A DNA stretch of 11,806 nucleotides from an uncultured Petrimonas sp. Its GTDB lineage: Bacteria; Bacteroidota; Bacteroidia; Bacteroidales; Dysgonomonadaceae. Position numbers and translations under genes: made by a program. The notes under the pieces are model-generated. The model had not been told where the DNA came from. It made no database searches and was given only the letters and a program-made list of their open reading frames with translations. Below are positions 1-8,687 of the stretch, one piece after another (position 1 is the first letter of the stretch; every line of letters begins with the position of its first letter). The DNA lies in assembly GCA_934621705.1 (NCBI GenBank), contig CAKTUP010000061.1, forward strand, positions 1 to 11,806, given 5' to 3'.

Positions 1-47
1 CTCAGTGTCTCTCTGTGCTACCTTTGTGTTCTCTGTGTAACCAAGAG
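1..47. repeat. Degenerate CTCTGTG-type intergenic repeat downstream of glyA
   Basis: Four copies of a heptamer close to CTCTGTG lie at 1, 11, 22 and 31, spaced 10, 11 and 9 bases apart. On the minus strand they read ACAGAG-like units and begin right after the glyA stop codon. From memory, similar ACAGAG-rich short repeats occur between genes in many Bacteroidota genomes. No function is known to me. The window starts inside the array, so its full length cannot be seen. I see no terminator hairpin for glyA here. Confidence 0.5.
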
Positions 48-1328
48 CTACCACGCGAACAGCGGATATCCGCTCATCGTCTTATTCACTTTCTCGCGAA
101 CCGATGCAATTGTTTTCGCATCTTCCACGTTAGAAAGCACTGTATCGATCATCTCCACAATTTCGCCCATCAGCTCTTCTTTCGCTCCGCGAGTGGTGAT
201 GGCCGGCGTTCCGAAACGCAGTCCCGATGTCTGGAACGGGCTGCGGCTGTCAAACGGAACCATATTTTTGTTGGTGGTAATATCGGCTTCGCCCAGCACG
301 CGTTCACCCACTTTTCCGGTAAGGTTTGGGAATTTGGTGCGTAAGTCCACCAACACGATGTGGTTGTCCGTTCCACCCGATATAACGTTGTACCCTTTGT
401 CCATAAACGCTTGCGCCATCACGGCCGCGTTCTTTTTCACTTGTTCCTGGTAGGTTTTGTATTCCGGCTCCAATGCTTCGCCAAACGATACGGCTTTAGA
501 CGCGATAACGTGCTCCAGCGGACCGCCCTGCATTCCGGGAAAAACGGCAGAATCCAACAACGCCGACATCATCCTTATTTCGCCTTTCGGCGTTTTCAAT
601 CCCCACGGATTTTCGAAATCCTGTCCCATCAGAATAATGCCGCCACGCGGGCCGCGCAGGGTTTTATGCGTAGTGGAAGTAACTATGTGAGCGTATTTGA
701 GCGGGTTATCGAGCAATCCGGCGGCAATTAATCCGGCAGGATGCGCCATATCTACCAAGAAAATGGCTTCGATCTCGTCGGCCACTTTTCGGATGCGGGC
801 ATAATCCCATTCGCGTGAGTACGCCGAAGCTCCGGCAATGATCATTTTCGGGCGTTCGGCACGGGCAACCGATTCCAGTTGGTCGTAATCCACCTGTTGG
901 TTGTCTTCGCGAACGTTGTACTCCAACGCGGTAAACATCAATCCCGAAAAATTAACCGGTGAACCGTGCGATAAATGGCCGCCATGCGAAAGATTCAGTC
1001 CCAAAAACTTATCGCCTGCTTTCAAACACGCCAGAAAAACTGCCGCGTTGGCTTGCGCTCCCGAATGCGGCTGAACATTTGCCCACTCTGCGACGAAAAG
1101 TTTTTTCAGCCGGTCGATCGCCAATTGTTCGCTTAAATCCACCACTTCGCAACCGCCGTAATAGCGCCTGCCGGGGTATCCTTCGGCATATTTATTCGTG
1201 AGAACCGAACCCATCGCTTCCATTACTTGCTCGCTCACGAAGTTTTCCGATGCGATAAGTTCAATACCTTTTAATTGACGCTGTTTTTCTTTTTCAATAA
1301 TTTCGAAAATTTGTGTGTCTCTTTTCAT
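48..1328 (-). CDS. glyA: Serine hydroxymethyltransferase
   Basis: Cytoplasmic PLP enzyme that interconverts serine plus tetrahydrofolate with glycine plus 5,10-methylene-tetrahydrofolate, the main source of one-carbon units. The 426-residue product (E. coli GlyA is 417) has the family marks: ELIASENF near residue 23, [15 protein letters not shown] near 45, the PLP aspartate in VDMAHPAG (D193), and the Schiff-base lysine in [13 protein letters not shown] (K222). I chose the ATG at 1328 because [14 protein letters not shown] is the usual N-terminus. The frame stays open to an ATG at 1367, which would add 13 unlikely residues and overlap a promoter candidate. A segment near 233-262 (about FENPWG to FPGMQGG) is longer than in E. 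coli, as I recall for Bacteroidota forms. The gene ends in TAG and is monocistronic as far as seen. Confidence 0.97.
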   Translation of the reverse strand: MKRDTQIFEIIEKEKQRQLKGIELIASENFVSEQVMEAMGSVLTNKYAEGYPGRRYYGGCEVVDLSEQLAIDRLKKLFVAEWANVQPHSGAQANAAVFLACLKAGDKFLGLNLSHGGHLSHGSPVNFSGLMFTALEYNVREDNQQVDYDQLESVARAERPKMIIAGASAYSREWDYARIRKVADEIEAIFLVDMAHPAGLIAAGLLDNPLKYAHIVTSTTHKTLRGPRGGIILMGQDFENPWGLKTPKGEIRMMSALLDSAVFPGMQGGPLEHVIASKAVSFGEALEPEYKTYQEQVKKNAAVMAQAFMDKGYNVISGGTDNHIVLVDLRTKFPNLTGKVGERVLGEADITTNKNMVPFDSRSPFQTSGLRFGTPAITTRGAKEELMGEIVEMIDTVLSNVEDAKTIASVREKVNKTMSGYPLFAW

Positions 1329-1364
1329 TTGTTCCGATTTATAATGTTTAAGAATTTTTTCCTG

Positions 1365-1394
1365 CAAATTTAAGTAAAATATGTTTCAAATGTA
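1365..1394 (-). promoter_or_regulatory. Candidate glyA promoter (-7 boxes)
   Basis: On the minus strand, TAAATTTG (1372-1365) and TACATTTG (1394-1387) both fit the Bacteroidota -7 consensus TAnnTTTG. The nearer one would start transcription about 30 bases before the ATG at 1328. Neither has a well-spaced -33 TTTG, so which one is used is unclear. Confidence 0.4.
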
Positions 1395-1487
1395 CATATT
1401 TTGTGCGTTTAGATTCATAAACTTTCCTTTATACAGCATCGCTCTCGTAACTTAATGCTATTTGGTTGGTAAAAAATTGCAAATTTC

Positions 1488-1520
1488 TTGTCTATATTCA
1501 ATCAAATTGTAATATATTTG
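1488..1520 (+). promoter_or_regulatory. Candidate promoter of methionine gamma-lyase gene
   Basis: TATATTTG at 1513-1520 matches the Bacteroidota -7 box TAnnTTTG. A TTG at 1488-1490 lies 22 bases upstream, a little wider than the usual 19-21. The untranslated leader would be about 25 bases. I see no riboswitch-sized structure in the 224 bases between glyA and this gene. Confidence 0.45.
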
Positions 1521-1552
1521 TGTAATTTTAATTATCTAAATACTATACAATT

Positions 1553-2749
1553 ATGCAAGACAACCAAGTTAACCAACAAGGTTTCGCTACAAAAGCCATA
1601 CACGGAGGCCGACAAAAGGATCAATTCGGGTCTCTTTGCGAACCCATTTATCAAACTTCGGCATTTACATTCGAAACGGCAGAACAAGGCGGACGCCGCT
1701 TTGCCATGGAGGAGCAGGGGTATATTTACACCCGATTGGGAAATCCCACTTGCACTTCGGTGGAAGAAAAACTCCGATTACTCGAAGGCGGAGAAGCGTG
1801 TGTGTCGGCAGCTTCGGGAATGGGCGCCATTACTTCGGCCATTTGGTCGTGCGTGGAGCAAGGCGACCATATTATCGCTTCGAAAACGCTTTACGGATGT
1901 ACTTTTGCGTTTTTGAGCCACGGAATTAACCGATATGGCATTGAAGTATCGTTTGTTGACATCCGCGATCCTAAAAATATTGAAAACGCCATGCGTCCGA
2001 ACACCAAGTTAGTGTATTTGGAAACGCCTGCCAATCCCAATCTCTACGTAGCCGATTTAAAGGTAATCGCAGAAATCGTTCACAGAAAAACCGATTGCAT
2101 TCTGATGGTCGATAACACATTTTCCACTCCATACATTACGCGTCCCATAGAATTTGGAGCCGATGTGGTGGTTCATTCCGCAACAAAATACCTGAACGGA
2201 CACGGCGATGTTATCGCGGGATTTGTTATCGGGAAGAAAGATTTTATCGACAGGGTACGATTCGTAGGCGTAAAGGATATGACGGGCGCCAGCCTCAGTC
2301 CATTCGATGCTTTTTTGATTTCGCGCGGATTGAAAACCCTCGAAATACGAATGGAAAAGCATTGCGAAAACGCACAACAAATTGCCGAGTTTCTGGAAAA
2401 ACATCCTGCCGTGGAGTCGGTTCTTTTCCCCGGATTAAAATCTTTTCCTCAATATGAGTTAGCCAAAAAACAAATGTCGCTACCCGCCGCCATTATTTCC
2501 TTTGAAATTAAAGGGGGTATAGAAGCCGGAAAGAAGCTTCTCAACAGCCTTCAGCTAATTGCCATATCGGTAAGCTTGGGAGATGCGGAAACGCTTATTC
2601 AACATCCGGCAAGCATGACTCACTCCACGTATTCACCCGAAGAGCGGCTGGCAAGCGATATCGGCGACGGGCTTATCCGACTGTCGGTGGGATTGGAAAA
2701 TGCGGAAGATATTATTGCCGATTTAAAGCAGGGATTGGAGAGCATCTGA
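1553..2749 (+). CDS. mgl: Methionine gamma-lyase
   Basis: Cytoplasmic PLP enzyme of the Cys/Met metabolism family that splits L-methionine into methanethiol, ammonia and 2-oxobutanoate. It may also act on homocysteine or cysteine. The 398 residues match the length of the Pseudomonas putida enzyme. Visible marks are Y59 and R61 in YTRLGNPT (phosphate contacts from the neighbouring subunit), the lyase-specific C116 in TLYGCTFAF, D187 in VDNTF, the Schiff-base K212 in HSATKYLNGHGD, K241-D242 in VKDMTGA, and R376 in LIRLSVGLE (substrate carboxylate). C116 and K241-D242 favour methionine gamma-lyase over cystathionine gamma-synthase or O-acetylhomoserine sulfhydrylase, which share the fold. No biosynthetic met gene lies beside it, which fits a breakdown role. 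It converges on tpl. Confidence 0.92.
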   Translation: MQDNQVNQQGFATKAIHGGRQKDQFGSLCEPIYQTSAFTFETAEQGGRRFAMEEQGYIYTRLGNPTCTSVEEKLRLLEGGEACVSAASGMGAITSAIWSCVEQGDHIIASKTLYGCTFAFLSHGINRYGIEVSFVDIRDPKNIENAMRPNTKLVYLETPANPNLYVADLKVIAEIVHRKTDCILMVDNTFSTPYITRPIEFGADVVVHSATKYLNGHGDVIAGFVIGKKDFIDRVRFVGVKDMTGASLSPFDAFLISRGLKTLEIRMEKHCENAQQIAEFLEKHPAVESVLFPGLKSFPQYELAKKQMSLPAAIISFEIKGGIEAGKKLLNSLQLIAISVSLGDAETLIQHPASMTHSTYSPEERLASDIGDGLIRLSVGLENAEDIIADLKQGLESI

Positions 2750-2783
2750 CCGATTCGGGTATGATGCATGAAACTCGTTCAAA

Positions 2784-2803
2784 ATGCGATTTGGAAATCG
2801 CAT
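2784..2803 (+). other. Near-perfect hairpin after methionine gamma-lyase gene
   Basis: ATGCGATTT (2784-2792) pairs with AAATCGCAT (2795-2803) across GG, giving a 9-bp stem whose innermost pairs would open into a small loop. It lies 35 bases past the mgl stop. No T-run follows it on the plus strand, so it is not a classic terminator by itself. It may protect the 3' end of the mRNA or act together with the next hairpin. Confidence 0.5.
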
Positions 2804-2808
2804 CACCC

Positions 2809-2849
2809 AAAAAAAGAGGCCGGTAAAACATTACTTTTACACGGCCTCT
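2809..2849 (-). terminator. Intrinsic terminator of tpl, perhaps bidirectional
   Basis: AGAGGCCG (2815-2822) plus GTAAAA pairs with TTTTAC plus CGGCCTCT (ending 2849), with one bulged base and a short loop around 2829-2834. Read on the minus strand, the stem is followed at once by seven T (complement of 2815-2809), which gives a strong rho-independent terminator 24 bases after the tpl stop. On the plus strand only CTCCCTTTT follows, so termination of mgl from the other side would be weaker. Confidence 0.8.
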
Positions 2850-2872
2850 CTCCCTTTTCATAAACTCTACTT

Positions 2873-4264
<1,392 letters not shown>

Positions 4265-4292
4265 TTAATTATGTGTAATGAGTATTATGCCT

Positions 4293-4323
4293 CAAAATTA
4301 TGACAAAAAGATGAAACCGCAAA
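4293..4323 (-). promoter_or_regulatory. Promoter of tpl (Bacteroidota type)
   Basis: On the minus strand, TTTG (4323-4320), exactly 19 bases, then TAATTTTG (4300-4293) fits the Bacteroidota -33/-7 consensus fully. Transcription would begin near 4286, giving a leader of about 34 bases. It is the best-fitting promoter in the window. Confidence 0.7.
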
Positions 4324-4412
4324 GAGATAAAAGGATATTTTTAAGAATATAATGACAAAAAGAAATCAACAGCTTGCTAAATAACAGAAAAACGAAAAAA
4401 ATTGGTGCGTTA

Positions 4413-4441
4413 TTGTTTTCCGTAAAAAAACAGTACTTTTG
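4413..4441 (+). promoter_or_regulatory. Promoter of toxin-antitoxin operon
   Basis: TTG at 4413-4415, 18 bases, then TACTTTTG at 4434-4441 fits the Bacteroidota consensus. The start would be near 4448, about 26 bases before the antitoxin ATG. I saw no clear palindromic operator, though autoregulation is usual for such modules. Confidence 0.6.
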
Positions 4442-4473
4442 TATTCAGGTATAATTGTTTAATTTCTTTTGGT

Positions 4474-4698
4474 ATGGAACGAATTGTGTTGGAAGTGAGA
4501 TCCGAAACAGCTCGCAGATGGCGTATGAAAGTTGGCAAAAACAAGCGTTCTGCTTTTTCGGATGTGGATCAACTCTTGAATATTTGGCTCAACAGCCAGG
4601 AAGAAGGGCTTTGGTCTTTTTTGGAACGAGCACGCAAAGATGCCGAAGAAAAAGGTTTTAGTGACGATGTACTTAATCGTATCCTAAATGAGTCTTAA
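4474..4698 (+). CDS. Putative antitoxin of PIN-type TA module
   Basis: A 74-residue charged protein directly before a PIN toxin. The N-terminus MERIVLEV looks like a short beta strand, as in dimeric DNA-binding antitoxins, and is followed by a basic stretch (RRWRMKVGKNKR, about 14-25) that could contact DNA. The C-terminus is a charged helix ending in KGFSDDVLNRILNES, a pattern I associate with tails of antitoxins that wrap PIN toxins. No named domain can be assigned with certainty by eye. Its last 11 bases overlap the toxin start (ATGAGTCTTAA), so the two are translationally coupled. The expected role is to bind and silence the toxin and repress the operon. The role rests on position and size more than on homology. 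Confidence 0.72.
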   Translation: MERIVLEVRSETARRWRMKVGKNKRSAFSDVDQLLNIWLNSQEEGLWSFLERARKDAEEKGFSDDVLNRILNES

Positions 4699-5101
4699 TA
4701 GATTTGTTTTGGATACAAACGTGCTGGTAAGCGCAGCTCTTTCGCCCCATTCAGTTAGTGCCGATGCCTTGAGGAAAGCGCATCAACTGGGAATACTGGT
4801 GTATTCCGGGCAAACTTGGGCGGAATTTCTTGAAGTATTGTTTCGAGCAAAGTTTGACAAGTATTTCAGTATTGAAACCAGACAGGAAATTGCTGTTAGA
4901 TTTTTGCAGTTTTTTCAATTTCATCAGGTAAATGAGCGCATTCGTGCTTGTCGCGATCCCAAAGACGATATGTTTCTTGAACTTGCCATTGCTTCAGGGG
5001 CTGCATGTATAGTTACCGGAGATAGCGCATTGCTTGAGCTGCATCCATTTCAAAACATACCCATCCTCTCCCCCTCCAATTTTATCGCGACATCATACTG
5101 A
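4688..5101 (+). CDS. PIN-domain ribonuclease toxin
   Basis: A 137-residue protein covering one PIN domain, of the type called 'putative toxin-antitoxin system toxin component, PIN family' (COG1569-like). PIN toxins are Mg2+-dependent ribonucleases that cut tRNA, rRNA or mRNA; the target here is unknown. The acidic active-site set is visible: D9 with N11 in FVLDTNVLVSA, E46 in TWAEFLEV, D93 (or D94) in CRDPKDDMFLELA, and D112 in IVTGDSALLEL. It therefore looks intact. It overlaps the upstream antitoxin by 11 bases and is the last gene of the pair. The 95 bases between it and the convergent trmD hold no strong terminator; an A/T-rich TTGTT/AACAA mini-hairpin near 5144-5158 is the only structure I see. 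Confidence 0.88.
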   Translation: MSLNRFVLDTNVLVSAALSPHSVSADALRKAHQLGILVYSGQTWAEFLEVLFRAKFDKYFSIETRQEIAVRFLQFFQFHQVNERIRACRDPKDDMFLELAIASGAACIVTGDSALLELHPFQNIPILSPSNFIATSY

Positions 5102-5196
5102 TTATCACACTAAATAAAAACATTCACCAACGCTCCCAAAGCTTGTTTTTTTAACAAATAAAGTCTATGTAAGCAATCCGTCAACGCTAATGCTCA

Positions 5197-5871
5197 TCAC
5201 CCAAACAAATCCGGCCTCAACCGTTTTGTTCTTTCGTGAGCTTGTTCCAACCGCCATTCGGCGATTTTGCGTTCGTGGCCGGACAACAGGATGTCGGGAA
5301 CGCGCCAGCCGTTGTATTCAGCCGGGCGGGTATAAACGGGCGGAGCCAGCAGGTTGTCCTGAAACGAATCGGATAGCGCCGATTGTTCGTCGCCAATGGC
5401 TCCGGGAATTACACGCACAACGGCATCGGCAATCATGGCTGCCGCCAGTTCACCTCCGGTGAGCACAAAATCGCCGATGGAAATCTCGCGCGTGATCAGA
5501 TGCTCCCGCACCCGATAATCCACACCTTTGTAATGTCCGCAAAGGATAATAATATTTTGTTTGAGCGAAAGCTCATTAGCCGTTTTCTGAGTAAATTGCT
5601 CGCCGTCCGGCGTAGTGAAGATCACTTCATCGTAATCGCGCTGCGATTTCAGGTGCGAAATGCAGCGGTCAATCGGCTCGATCTGCAGCACCATTCCGGC
5701 TTCACCGCCAAATGGATAATCGTCCACGCGCTTGTGTTTGTCCAATGTATAATCGCGTAAATTGTGCAAGCCAAACTCCACCAATCCTTTGTCTTGCGCG
5801 CGTTTTAAAATGGAGCAATTCAGAGTTCCATCTATCATTTCCGGCAAAACAGTAATTATATCTATTCGCAT
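5197..5871 (-). CDS. trmD: tRNA (guanine-37-N1)-methyltransferase
   Basis: Uses S-adenosylmethionine to methylate G37 next to the anticodon in tRNAs reading CNN and some other codons, which prevents +1 frameshifting. It is normally essential. The 224-residue protein begins [12 protein letters not shown], the standard N-terminus, so the ATG at 5871 is secure. Visible marks are [12 protein letters not shown] (50-61; most bacteria have FGGGAGM), the trefoil-knot SAM loops [11 protein letters not shown] (111-121) and [15 protein letters not shown] (130-144), the catalytic aspartate D168 in ALSDSFQD, and PVYTRP plus [17 protein letters not shown] near the C-terminus. It is not joined to rpsP, rimM or rplS as in Proteobacteria and Firmicutes. 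The start codon directly follows eight T of the upstream gene's terminator, so no Shine-Dalgarno is possible. Confidence 0.97.
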   Translation of the reverse strand: MRIDIITVLPEMIDGTLNCSILKRAQDKGLVEFGLHNLRDYTLDKHKRVDDYPFGGEAGMVLQIEPIDRCISHLKSQRDYDEVIFTTPDGEQFTQKTANELSLKQNIIILCGHYKGVDYRVREHLITREISIGDFVLTGGELAAAMIADAVVRVIPGAIGDEQSALSDSFQDNLLAPPVYTRPAEYNGWRVPDILLSGHERKIAEWRLEQAHERTKRLRPDLFG

Positions 5872-5923
5872 AAAAAAAACGTATCCTTAAATTGAAAATC
5901 TTCATCAAAGATACGTATTTTTT
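5872..5923 (-). terminator. Terminator of the outer-membrane barrel gene, abutting trmD ATG
   Basis: ACGTATC (5879-5885) pairs with GATACGT (5910-5916); the flanking A-run (5872-5878) and T-run (5918-5923) can extend the stem around one bulged A. The loop is long, about 24 bases. On the minus strand the stem ends in eight T and then the trmD ATG. It starts 27 bases past the barrel gene's stop codon. Confidence 0.65.
5906..5913 (-). promoter_or_regulatory. Candidate trmD -7 box inside the terminator
   Basis: The minus strand reads TATCTTTG at 5913-5906, a full match to TAnnTTTG. It overlaps the first arm of the terminator hairpin. Transcription would start near 5899, giving a leader of about 28 bases that lacks the first arm, so the hairpin could not form in trmD's own transcript. 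No -33 TTTG is well placed upstream. Confidence 0.4.
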
Positions 5924-5949
5924 AATTCGTGCATGCAGTTCAATTCACA

Positions 5950-8409
5950 TTAACTGCCACCTCCGGTGCCGGCACCTTCTTGCGAACTTTCGCCCTGCAT
6001 CACATCCTGATTGGTTATAGTGCGTTGTACTCTCCTTACGGAAGATTTTAAATCGCCGAAACGATACGTGAGACTCAAACGAAACGAGCGCATCGGGTTT
6101 TGGAAACTCATTTTCTGAACGAAACCTTCGCCGGTGGTTGTCATCTTGAAATCGCGGTATTTGTGGAAAGGAGTGGTAGAGTTGAGAGAAATGTCCAGTT
6201 TTTTGTTGAAAAAGCTCTTCATCGCGCTAAACGAATAGAAGTAAAATGCCGCCTGCGTGGTTTGCAACTGGATGTTGCCCGTGAAAATTCCCCCGTTCGC
6301 GCTGAGCCTTACGTCTTTGGGAAGCGTGAAAGTTATGCCGCCGAAACCGCGCCCCGAAAAACCGCTGTTTCTTACATTAGCATTTTCTGTACTTTGAATA
6401 TCGGTATAACTCAATGAGCCGTTCAGGTTCATCCGGACAACCGATGAAGGCGTCCAACTGACATATCCGTCCAACCCAACCGATTGGTTGCGGCCAATAT
6501 TCCGGTATGTGTTGTTCGTAACACCGTTATCATCTACAAAAATAAACGACGTTATAGCATTGTTAGTCAACGAATAACTGAGCGTGGCATTGAAATTTAC
6601 TTTTTGTGCAAAAGAGCCGTAGTTCACGTTGAAATTATGCGTTTGTTCGGCATCCAGATTGGGATTACCGTAGCGGATGTTGTTGGGGTCTGAATTGTTG
6701 ATGTAAGGATTCAAATACCAGATTCCCGGACGCGATATGCGCATGTTGTAACCCCAGCGCAATGTTTTTGTCATCCCTAACTGATAAGAAAAAGCGGCCG
6801 AAGGAACAAAATCGAAAAAGTTTGAATTCACTATCGTATCGGTTTGCGCACTCATAAAGTGTATTTTCTGCGCGGTATTTTCGCCCCGAAGCCCCAGTTT
6901 CAATCCGAATTTTCCGGCTTTCAACCCGTATCCGGCATATCCCGATGCAATTCTTTGCTCGTGGTCAAGATCGTTTTTGCGGGTCAGGTCTTCTTTCCAT
7001 TGTCCGTTGGCAACATCCAGAAATGTGTTGTCGCCGCGGCTGGAGTTATCGCGGAAAATGTATTTCAATCCCACTTCCAAACTGTGTTTGCTGGTGAGCG
7101 GATTCACGTAATCCACCTGTCCGGTGTGCTCTTTTCCACCGGCGTTGTTTATGCTTTTTTGACGATAGCCGTCGGGATAATAAAAATCGCCGGTAACGTT
7201 GCTGTAATTGCTTTCGAACTCGCTGTCGTTGGGGTTTCTTTCGAAACGATAAGAAACGGTCAGCAACTCGTCTTTCTTCTTGAAAGTCCGTTGATAATCG
7301 GATGTCAGCGTAAACGATCCAAACTGATTCATAGAATTGTTACTCAACAAGTAAGAATAATTTCTCGCGCCTTGCGAAAGCGCTTTCTGTTCCGAATCGG
7401 AATAAAATTTTCCGCCGAATTGTCCTACGGAAACGTTGAACAAATTCAACGTATCGGGTTCGTAGCTGAGCTGTGTATTGTAAAACAACCCGCCGCCGTG
7501 GCTTTCAGACATTCCGTCCTGCGTCAGCTTATTCACCGGATTAGGAGCCATCTCGTCTCGGGTGAATGACGTTTTCGATTCGGGACGGTTATGCTGAAAA
7601 TAACTTCCGTTTCCGGTGAAGCCGAATTTCCCGTATTTCAGTGAAAGATAGGCGTTGCCGCCATAGCCGCCAAACGTGTCGCCGTTGGCGCCCACGGAGC
7701 CCGAATAGCCTTCGTCAACCCGTTTATCGGTAATAATGTTGATGATTCCACCCACGCCTTCGGCATCGTATCGCGCACCCGGATCGGTAATTACTTCCAC
7801 ATCCTTGATGCTGTTGGCCGGCATACTTTTGAGCACTTGTGACGGATTATTGGAAATCATATTCGATGGCTTCCCGTTCAGGTAAATGCGGAAATTCGAC
7901 GAACCTTTCAACTGAATGTTATCTTCGCCGTCAACCGTTACCAGCGGAACTTTGCGAAGCAAATCGAGCACGTTGGATGTGGATGATTCGGGGTCGTCTT
8001 TCGCACTGTAGGTGAGTTTATCGATTTCCACTTTCACCAGCGGGCGTTGAGCCGTAACGCTAATCTCATCCAACTCTGTGGAGCCCTCAACCATTTCAAT
8101 TTTTCCCAAATCGAGTTGCGATTCTCCGCTTTTCACTTCTACGCTGCGCGTTAAGTTGTTCATTCCCACAAACTGGAACGTGAAAATGTAATTTCCGGCT
8201 TGCAGCGTGGTAGAAAAGTCACCCTTATCGTCTGTGGCGAATTTTTTCACGGATACCTGTGCGGCAGACGATTCTGCAACCGAAATAGTGGCAAAAGGCA
8301 ACGATTGCTTATCGCTTGCGCCAATCAGCTGGCCTTTAACGGCGGTGGTTTGGGCAAATACAGTAACTGTCGCCAGACAGAAAATTGCCGATAATAGAAT
8401 TTGTTTCAT
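5950..8409 (-). CDS. TonB-receptor-like outer-membrane beta-barrel protein (OMP_b-brl_3 type)
   Basis: An 819-residue outer-membrane protein. Residues 1-20 (MKQILLSAIFCLATVTVFAQ) are a signal peptide. About 22-108 form a carboxypeptidase-regulatory-like beta sandwich (VKGQLIGASDKQSLPFATISV, with NYIFTFQFVGM). LDEISVTAQRP (113-123) leads into a plug-like domain holding VLDLLRKVPLVTVDG, FRIYLNGKPS and DPGARYDAEGVGGIINIIT (209-227). The rest is barrel strands rich in alternating aromatics, ending at SFRLSLTYRFG with a basic then Ser/Gly-rich tail (GAGTGGGS). This order fits the PF14905-type barrels rather than SusC, which is longer and is paired with SusD; no SusD gene is present. The ligand is unknown. 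It has its own promoter and terminator and is monocistronic. Confidence 0.88.
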   Translation of the reverse strand: MKQILLSAIFCLATVTVFAQTTAVKGQLIGASDKQSLPFATISVAESSAAQVSVKKFATDDKGDFSTTLQAGNYIFTFQFVGMNNLTRSVEVKSGESQLDLGKIEMVEGSTELDEISVTAQRPLVKVEIDKLTYSAKDDPESSTSNVLDLLRKVPLVTVDGEDNIQLKGSSNFRIYLNGKPSNMISNNPSQVLKSMPANSIKDVEVITDPGARYDAEGVGGIINIITDKRVDEGYSGSVGANGDTFGGYGGNAYLSLKYGKFGFTGNGSYFQHNRPESKTSFTRDEMAPNPVNKLTQDGMSESHGGGLFYNTQLSYEPDTLNLFNVSVGQFGGKFYSDSEQKALSQGARNYSYLLSNNSMNQFGSFTLTSDYQRTFKKKDELLTVSYRFERNPNDSEFESNYSNVTGDFYYPDGYRQKSINNAGGKEHTGQVDYVNPLTSKHSLEVGLKYIFRDNSSRGDNTFLDVANGQWKEDLTRKNDLDHEQRIASGYAGYGLKAGKFGLKLGLRGENTAQKIHFMSAQTDTIVNSNFFDFVPSAAFSYQLGMTKTLRWGYNMRISRPGIWYLNPYINNSDPNNIRYGNPNLDAEQTHNFNVNYGSFAQKVNFNATLSYSLTNNAITSFIFVDDNGVTNNTYRNIGRNQSVGLDGYVSWTPSSVVRMNLNGSLSYTDIQSTENANVRNSGFSGRGFGGITFTLPKDVRLSANGGIFTGNIQLQTTQAAFYFYSFSAMKSFFNKKLDISLNSTTPFHKYRDFKMTTTGEGFVQKMSFQNPMRSFRLSLTYRFGDLKSSVRRVQRTITNQDVMQGESSQEGAGTGGGS

Positions 8410-8432
8410 AAAGGTAGTTATTCAATTTTGTG

Positions 8433-8461
8433 CAAATGTAGTTATTTATTTTATCCGTCAA
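8433..8461 (-). promoter_or_regulatory. Promoter of the outer-membrane barrel gene
   Basis: On the minus strand, TTG (8461-8459), 18 bases, then TACATTTG (8440-8433) fits the Bacteroidota consensus. The start would lie near 8426, about 17 bases before the ATG at 8409. Confidence 0.6.
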
Positions 8462-8609
8462 CCGTGCAAAGGCCGCCCGTTACTATAATTTATTAAAGCA
8501 GTTGGTTTTTACAAGCCTTTTTTGCATTTTTAAACATAGAAAAAAGTTTTTACTTCAATTAGACGCAAGATTAATCGGTTTTGTTACAGAAAAGAGTGTT
8601 AATTTTTTA

Positions 8610-8617
8610 TACTTTTG
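8610..8617 (+). promoter_or_regulatory. Candidate -7 box of the lysO operon
   Basis: TACTTTTG matches TAnnTTTG. The nearest TTTTG upstream (8579-8583) is 26 bases away, too far for a normal -33 element. A start near 8624 would give a leader of about 64 bases containing the hairpin at 8632-8661. The 278-base gap between the divergent barrel gene and lysO otherwise shows only A/T-rich sequence. Confidence 0.45.
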
Positions 8618-8631
8618 TGCTTCGGGACACA

Positions 8632-8661
8632 GCGTCTGACGGCTTTAAGTCCGTCTGATGC
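8632..8661 (+). promoter_or_regulatory. Leader hairpin upstream of lysO N-half
   Basis: GCGTCTGACGG (8632-8642) pairs with CCGTCTGATGC (8651-8661) with one T-T mismatch and one G-T pair, around an 8-base loop. TTTTGTATT follows, a weak T-tract. An in-frame ATG at 8658 is buried in the right arm, while the preferred ATG at 8688 lies outside it. It is far too short for a lysine riboswitch, and no L-box features are seen. It could be an attenuator, a stabilising leader or an inserted repeat. Confidence 0.55.
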
Positions 8662-8687
8662 GTTTTGTATTCGTCAGCTTTTTCAGT

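Noticed and set aside
15..344. Plus-strand open frame at the left edge
   Set aside because: It lies mostly antisense to the C-terminus of glyA and begins in the repeat.
1553..2749. Cystathionine gamma-synthase or O-acetylhomoserine sulfhydrylase
   Set aside because: C116 in TLYGCTFAF, K241-D242 and collinearity with the P. putida enzyme favour methionine gamma-lyase, and no biosynthetic neighbours are present.
6844..7569. 241-residue plus-strand open frame opposite the barrel gene
   Set aside because: It is an antisense shadow; its composition reflects the complementary barrel codons.
5950..8409. SusC-type nutrient receptor of a polysaccharide locus
   Set aside because: It is shorter than SusC, has no SusD partner or carbohydrate enzymes nearby, and its C-terminal strands fit the other barrel family.
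8632..8661. Lysine riboswitch upstream of lysO
   Set aside because: The leader is about 64 bases with a single hairpin; a lysine riboswitch needs a five-helix junction of well over 150 bases.
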